Under the pieces are notes generated by a model. That model ran no database searches, had not been told where the DNA came from, and saw only the letters and a list, made by a program, of their open reading frames with translations. Positions 59,854 through 64,000 of a stretch of 64,000 bases of DNA are shown piece by piece (the stretch's first letter is position 1; every line of letters begins with the position of its first letter). Origin of the DNA: Thermomicrobiales bacterium (GTDB lineage: Bacteria; Chloroflexota; Chloroflexia; Thermomicrobiales; UBA6265); the NCBI GenBank assembly GCA_019637585.1, contig JAHBVL010000003.1, positions 491,225-555,224 of the forward strand, read 5' to 3'. The translations under genes and the position numbers were made by a program.

Positions 59854-60285
59854 CTATCCCTGCGGCGCCGTCGCCTGGCCGAGCGCTCCATCATCTCGAG
59901 GCTCTTCATCGGCGGAATCGAGACCCAGCTTCAGAACTGCTTCGCGCAGCTGCTGAATGTAGGCCGGAGCAAGTTCCCAGTAGCGTGAGGCCATATAGAC
60001 CGATTGAGGATCCCCGTTGAGCAGCGCGCCACCCAGCACATGCGCGTCGAACTCGTGACCAGCGTCGGTCCAAACGGAAATGGGCATCGCGCCTGCCGGA
60101 ACACGATCTGTTTCGACGAGCACTCCCCACAGATCGTCTGCCACCGAACCGGCGAATGCCGGGGCAAGCTCACGTCCAGTCGCCGAAATCCGCGCCCGGG
60201 CGACGAAGCTCGCCCCGGGATAGGTGGCGTTGATGGCGCTTGGCCACATCTGATCGGAAGCGAGAAACAGCCTGGTTCGGTTCAT
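59854..60285 (-). CDS. Conserved-looking protein of unknown function
   Basis: A 143-residue soluble protein with alternating strands (RARISATGRELAPAF, LWGVLVETD) and a helix (PAYIQQLREAVLKLGL). No signal peptide, metal motif or known domain is recognised; the layout recalls gamma-glutamylcyclotransferase-like folds, but key residues are not clear. The ATG at 60285 has only a weak ribosome site. It lies between two minus-strand genes with 71- and 100-bp gaps. Confidence 0.55.
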   Translation of the reverse strand: MNRTRLFLASDQMWPSAINATYPGASFVARARISATGRELAPAFAGSVADDLWGVLVETDRVPAGAMPISVWTDAGHEFDAHVLGGALLNGDPQSVYMASRYWELAPAYIQQLREAVLKLGLDSADEEPRDDGALGQATAPQG

Positions 60286-60385
60286 GGCGACTCAGTTCGA
60301 TTCACAGCAAGAGAACGTCGACTGATGGAGTGTAGCCCGTTTCCCGGAGAGTCCAGTCATCCCGGTTCAGCGCTCGCCTGGCTCG

Positions 60386-61585
60386 TCAAAGGGAAGGAGG
60401 GCGGTCTCGAAATGCTCGCAGCGGCCGGTCATCATCCATTCCAGCGCTCATGATGAGAACCCCAAACCGGCCGAGACCACCCGGATCGATCAACCGAAGC
60501 ACGACGGCTTGCGTCGCCAGATACTCCTCAGTGGTCGTGGCCGGATCCTGCTGCAGGCGAAGAATGGCGTCTCCCAGGTCGAGACTGCTCAACAGGGCCC
60601 CCTGGGTGGTGAAGCCTTCCATCCGCATCCCGGCCAGCTCGCCTGCCCGCTGCAACGCGGTGAAATCGACGTGCGCCGTGAGATCCTGCTCACCGATCCG
60701 AATGAATGGGTCATCTGTTACGGTATGGCCGTAATATCCGCGCACTGTCCCCTCGAGCCGGTGCGATCGATAGAGCACATCCGCCGGATACCCATAGTCG
60801 ATCACCATGGCATATCCCCGGGTCAACGCCGCCGCCGCTCCGGCAAACCAGGCGGACGCCGCCGGAATGATGTCCACCACGCTACCGGCTGGCACATCGA
60901 TTCCGCTGGCGATCAGCGCGTCGAGTCCATGTTGGGCTCCCTCACTGACCGCCATCTCCCTCCAGGCGAACCCGGACGCATCGCCCGTCACACCCACTTC
61001 CCGCCATCCGTCGGCCGATTCACGACGCTCCGTTCGAATCAGCCGGTGCACGGGAAACGCATCGGCAACCTCATTGCCGAAAAAGGCTCCCTCGATTGGC
61101 GGCAGATCGTCGTTGGGGTCCTCGAGAACGATCTTCTCCGCCAGTCCTGCTTCGGACATCGCCCGGTGCGCTTCCTCTCGCATCGACGGATTGATTTCCA
61201 CGAGGTGGTAGGTCAGCGCATCGAACGCCGCCGGCGACACGCTGTCCAGCCCGGCCATGATGTCGTACGCCAACCCGCCAATACCCGAGCCATATTCCCG
61301 GATCGCCCACTGGCCAGGTGTGCTCAGCCGCTCCCAGAACTCGGCAAACTGCCGCGCCAGCGTGTGCCCAAAGTGAGGCGACGCTTCCGGCGCGGTGATG
61401 AAATCACCACCCCTTCCGGGCCGCCGCGCGCTCGACATGTAGTAGCCGAACTGCGGGTGATAGAGCGCCAGTTCCATAAAGCGGGCGAAGGTGATCGCGT
61501 CGCCGCTGGCGGCGATTTCCCGGGAAATGCACCCAATCAATGCGGCATTTCCGCTCAGATCATCTGTTGGTTCGGCGGTTGTCAC
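60386..61585 (-). CDS. MidA/NDUFAF7-family protein methyltransferase
   Basis: A 399-residue SAM enzyme of the DUF185 family. Typical phrases are ITFARFMELALYHPQFGYYMS, GDFITAPEASPHFGHTLARQFAEFW, REYGSGIGGLAYDIM (SAM motif I), YHLVEINPSMRE, FFGNEVADAFPVHRL, VIDYGYPADVLY and RGYYGHTVTDDPF. In mitochondria NDUFAF7 methylates an Arg of complex I subunit NDUFS2; the bacterial target is not established. It is divergent from the surface protein gene at 61715. Confidence 0.93.
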   Translation of the reverse strand: MTTAEPTDDLSGNAALIGCISREIAASGDAITFARFMELALYHPQFGYYMSSARRPGRGGDFITAPEASPHFGHTLARQFAEFWERLSTPGQWAIREYGSGIGGLAYDIMAGLDSVSPAAFDALTYHLVEINPSMREEAHRAMSEAGLAEKIVLEDPNDDLPPIEGAFFGNEVADAFPVHRLIRTERRESADGWREVGVTGDASGFAWREMAVSEGAQHGLDALIASGIDVPAGSVVDIIPAASAWFAGAAAALTRGYAMVIDYGYPADVLYRSHRLEGTVRGYYGHTVTDDPFIRIGEQDLTAHVDFTALQRAGELAGMRMEGFTTQGALLSSLDLGDAILRLQQDPATTTEEYLATQAVVLRLIDPGGLGRFGVLIMSAGMDDDRPLRAFRDRPPSL

Positions 61586-61714
61586 TTGGAGCTGCCTGAG
61601 AAAAGACCTTGTCCGGCTCGACGGTTCTGTGTATGGTCAATGAGACGGCGATTCGGCCCTGTTGCAGCGGGGCCGAACAGGACGCCGTCCACTCAACGAT
61701 TCGAGGAGAATGAT

Positions 61715-63880
61715 ATGACCTCGCGGATTCCCCGCTCTGCGCTGATCATGATGGCGCTCGCGATCGCTCTGCTGTCGCTGCCCGGCGTCTCCCTTGCGCA
61801 ACCCGACGACCAGGACGCGGCCGCACCGTCGACGACTCGGTCGTCCGAAACCACCATCCTCACCGACACATTCGACAGCCAGGAAACCGGAGTCGTCCCA
61901 CCCTTCGAGTCCGACTCGGACGATATCAGCGTGGAGTATGACGGTGGCGAGTTCGACATCGATGCCCTGGCCGCGGACTTCCAGGGCGCCCTGGCCATTC
62001 CCTTCGGAGATATCTTCACCGATCTGACCGTGGCGATCGACGTCACCTTCACCGCTGGCACCGGCGATCAACCCGGACGTTACGCATTCTTGACCTGCCG
62101 AACCGACAATGCCGTCGGTGGTTACCGCCTGGAGTTCCGTCCGCTCACGTCATCCGTGATCATCCGCAAACTGTCGGGTGGCGCGGGAGAGCAAATCGCT
62201 GCCGGATCGTTCAACAGTGACGAGCCATACACCGGCGTGGCCAGAATGGAGCTCACGTGCCAGGGCTCGACCATCGCCGGTCGCATCAATGGCATCGAGC
62301 TGGTCTCCGTCCAGGACAGTGATTTCACCGAAGGGCACCTCGACCTGGGTGGCGGCGTCTACGCGATCAGCAATGGCCGGGTCTCCGTGAACTTCGATAA
62401 CCTGGCGGTGTCGGTTCCGAACGCTCTCGCTCCGACACCGACTCCTCAGCCTTCACCGACCTTCGCTCCTTCCCCGGCGCCGGAACCGACGTCGACTCCG
62501 TCCCCGTCGCCGACTGCCGAACCTTCATCGACTGCCGAGCCCTCACCGACGATGGAGCCAACGATCGAACCAACCCCCACCATCGACCGCTCCGCGATCA
62601 TGGCGCCGATCGATGAATTGCGTAACGAAGCGACAGCGAACGATCCCATTTTCGGCCCCAGCGACGGCGCGATCACCCAGGTCGTCGGTGGATCGCTCGA
62701 CGCCCAGTACAGCCGGGTGGCCGTGGCCAACTTCCGCACCGTCATCACCTTCGAAAATCCGACGGGCACCGCCGCGGACCGCTGGGATCTGGGCCTCGGG
62801 TTCCGGCAAACCGCAAATGGCCAGCACTGGCGCATCATCATTCGTTCCGATGGCACCTGGAGTCTGGCGATCGCGGCCGAGTTCCCGCGGGCAACCGGCG
62901 CCATCAGCAATCTCGACCGCTCCGCAGGTGGTGCGAACACGATCGAGCTGATCGCCGATGGCGCGGCCGGCTATCTCCTCATCAATGATGAGTTCGTGGC
63001 CATGCTCGACCTCACGGCTCTCCAGGACACGGGGGACATCTGGGCCGGATCGGGATTCTTCCTCGATTTCGCCACCCAGGACGCCGTCACGCCCTATACC
63101 GGATTCACGATCTGGGGCATCGGTGGGGCGACCTCGCAACCGCAGATCGGCGCCGGTCAGGCAGCACAGGCCGAAACCACGCCAACCGCTGCCGCCCCTC
63201 AGGATCCGGCCGCTCAATCGACCAGCGAATCGGAAGAAGCTGCATCGACCTCTGAATCAGAAGGCACGACTCCCATTCCCGAGGCAACGGCCATCAGCTC
63301 GCCAGAGGTCAGCCCAGTGGCGGAAATCGATGGCGAGGCAGTGCTCGAGGAGTTACGAGTCCAGGTCGCCGATCAGGATCCCGTTTTCGGACCGGAATCC
63401 GGTGATGTGGTCCAGGGCGTCGGCTCCATCGACATCGAGAGCTCCGGCGTATCGGTCGAAGACTTCTACACCTCGGTCCGGTTCACCAACCCCGCTTCGG
63501 CAACCGATCCCGACCATCCGTGGGATGTGCTGATCGGCTTCTGGCACGAAGGAGGGGACGAGCAGGTGAGGGTCGTCGTTGCCTCCGACGGCACATGGTC
63601 AGCCGCTCAGGGCACCGCGCGGCCAACCGTCTCCGGCGAAGCGACGAGCATCGACCTGGGCCCGGCCCGCGGCAACGTGATCGAACTGGCGGTGGTCGAC
63701 GGAACCGGTTACCTGGCGATCAACGGTGAATTCGTCGCGGCATTCGCCGCTCCCGGCGCGCCGCAGCCAGGCGATATCTGGATCGCCAGCGGCACCTTCC
63801 CCGAAAATGTCCAGCCCGGCGAAAAAACGCTCTTCAGCGACTGGTCGGTCTGGTCACTCGACGAGGGCCCGGCTGGATAG
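61715..63880 (+). CDS. Secreted modular protein with three related beta-sandwich domains
   Basis: A 721-residue protein. A signal peptide covers about 1-28 (VSLAQ). Three domains of roughly 150-180 residues follow, separated by Pro/Thr/Ser linkers (about 235-290 and 485-550). Domains 2 and 3 are clear repeats: DPIFGPSDGAITQ and DPVFGPESGDVVQ, then VRVVVASDGTWS and its counterpart IIRSDGTWSLAI, then GYLLINDEFVA and GYLAINGEFVA, ending SGF/SGTF...W. Domain 1 (EPYTGVARMELTCQG) is more distant. The fold resembles concanavalin-like jelly-roll domains. The ATG at 61715 follows AGGAGA. No C-terminal anchor. Probably extracellular or wall-associated. Confidence 0.78.
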   Translation: MTSRIPRSALIMMALAIALLSLPGVSLAQPDDQDAAAPSTTRSSETTILTDTFDSQETGVVPPFESDSDDISVEYDGGEFDIDALAADFQGALAIPFGDIFTDLTVAIDVTFTAGTGDQPGRYAFLTCRTDNAVGGYRLEFRPLTSSVIIRKLSGGAGEQIAAGSFNSDEPYTGVARMELTCQGSTIAGRINGIELVSVQDSDFTEGHLDLGGGVYAISNGRVSVNFDNLAVSVPNALAPTPTPQPSPTFAPSPAPEPTSTPSPSPTAEPSSTAEPSPTMEPTIEPTPTIDRSAIMAPIDELRNEATANDPIFGPSDGAITQVVGGSLDAQYSRVAVANFRTVITFENPTGTAADRWDLGLGFRQTANGQHWRIIIRSDGTWSLAIAAEFPRATGAISNLDRSAGGANTIELIADGAAGYLLINDEFVAMLDLTALQDTGDIWAGSGFFLDFATQDAVTPYTGFTIWGIGGATSQPQIGAGQAAQAETTPTAAAPQDPAAQSTSESEEAASTSESEGTTPIPEATAISSPEVSPVAEIDGEAVLEELRVQVADQDPVFGPESGDVVQGVGSIDIESSGVSVEDFYTSVRFTNPASATDPDHPWDVLIGFWHEGGDEQVRVVVASDGTWSAAQGTARPTVSGEATSIDLGPARGNVIELAVVDGTGYLAINGEFVAAFAAPGAPQPGDIWIASGTFPENVQPGEKTLFSDWSVWSLDEGPAG

Positions 63881-63896
63881 TTTTGTAAGTTGGCCA

Positions 63897-63936
63897 GACG
63901 GCGAGTCGGCGAGAGAGTGCTGGCCGACTCGCCGTC
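63897..63936 (+). terminator. 14-bp perfect hairpin after the last gene
   Basis: GACGGCGAGTCGGC (63897-63910) and GCCGACTCGCCGTC (63923-63936) with a 12-nt loop, 16 bp after the stop codon. The right arm runs straight into the octanucleotide array, and there is no U-tract. Confidence 0.55.
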
Positions 63937-64000
63937 TCCCCGTCTCCCCGTCTCGCCGTTTCCCCGTCTCCCCGTCTCCCCATCTCCCCGTCTCCCCGTC
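63931..64000. repeat. Octanucleotide array (ccccgtct), cut by the window end
   Basis: About nine 8-nt units, mostly ccccgtct with variants cgccgttt and ccccatct, in constant phase to the last base of the window. The full length is not visible. Non-coding. Confidence 0.85.

Noticed and set aside
60509..61714. In-frame extension upstream of the secreted protein at 61715
   Set aside because: It is antisense to the clear MidA gene. A signal peptide and strong ribosome site mark 61715 as the start.
1..64000. tRNA or rRNA genes
   Set aside because: No acceptor/T-loop pattern or conserved rRNA stretch was noticed in the gaps. A covariance-model scan would be decisive and was not possible here.

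Overview
The window is high-GC bacterial chromosome, most likely from an aerobic member of the Chloroflexota close to the Thermomicrobiales. This is an inference from protein character, not from a marker-gene match. Pointers are the caa3-type oxidase operon with subunit II fused to cytochrome c, a large 2-oxoglutarate dehydrogenase E1 (odhA) next to E2, many GTG/TTG starts behind strong Shine-Dalgarno sites, and secreted proteins whose signal peptides are followed by Ala-Thr-Pro-rich linkers. No rRNA, tRNA, CRISPR array, prophage or transposase gene was seen.

Layout. 1-2.8 kb: sugar ABC importer operon (binding protein and two permeases, the last cut by the window edge) with a near-consensus promoter. 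3-7.1 kb: universal stress protein, HPF/RaiA-like protein, an M24 creatinase/aminopeptidase-fold protein and a secreted blue-copper protein. 7.2-14.8 kb, all on the minus strand: a copper and nitrogen-oxide block with SCO1, PCu(A)C chaperone, TlpA and CcdA, two unusual cupredoxin-like proteins, a class II (AniA-like) copper nitrite reductase NirK, a stand-alone DUF542 (RIC N-terminal) protein and a polytopic His-containing membrane protein. The set reads as copper delivery and redox maturation plus nitrite reduction plus handling of NO damage. 15.1-20.3 kb: odhA, odhB and an exported protein. 20.4-22.5 kb: two paralogous HipA-like kinases flanking a DUF3037 protein. 22.8-29.6 kb: an oligopeptide ABC importer (binding protein and two permeases, no ATPases) and a polar amino-acid ABC importer split over two divergent units. 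29.6-37.2 kb: exported beta-propeller protein, heme A synthase, MFS transporter, flavodoxin-like protein, and a GMC oxidoreductase coupled to a proline-racemase-family enzyme. 37.6-43.8 kb: ctaC-D-E-F-G and two small membrane genes. 44.3-48.7 kb: small membrane protein, ArgS with a large insertion, a sunset-like-domain protein and a TacA/TacT toxin-antitoxin pair. 49-51.3 kb: ferric-siderophore binding protein and Fes-like esterase behind a promoter with a perfect palindrome. 51.4-64 kb: membrane, beta-propeller, methyltransferase, oxidase and CoA-transferase genes and two large secreted modular proteins.

The gaps between genes carry an unusually rich repeat population. There are three REPIN-like elements whose six arms all start GTAG and form a hairpin with a compensated base pair. 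Two copies of a 138-bp element with terminal inverted repeats differ at a single base. There is one element of the widespread 'gtcattctgagcg...' class, a 35-bp tandem repeat, and several intergenic arrays of 7- or 8-nt C-rich units. None has its mobilising enzyme in the window.
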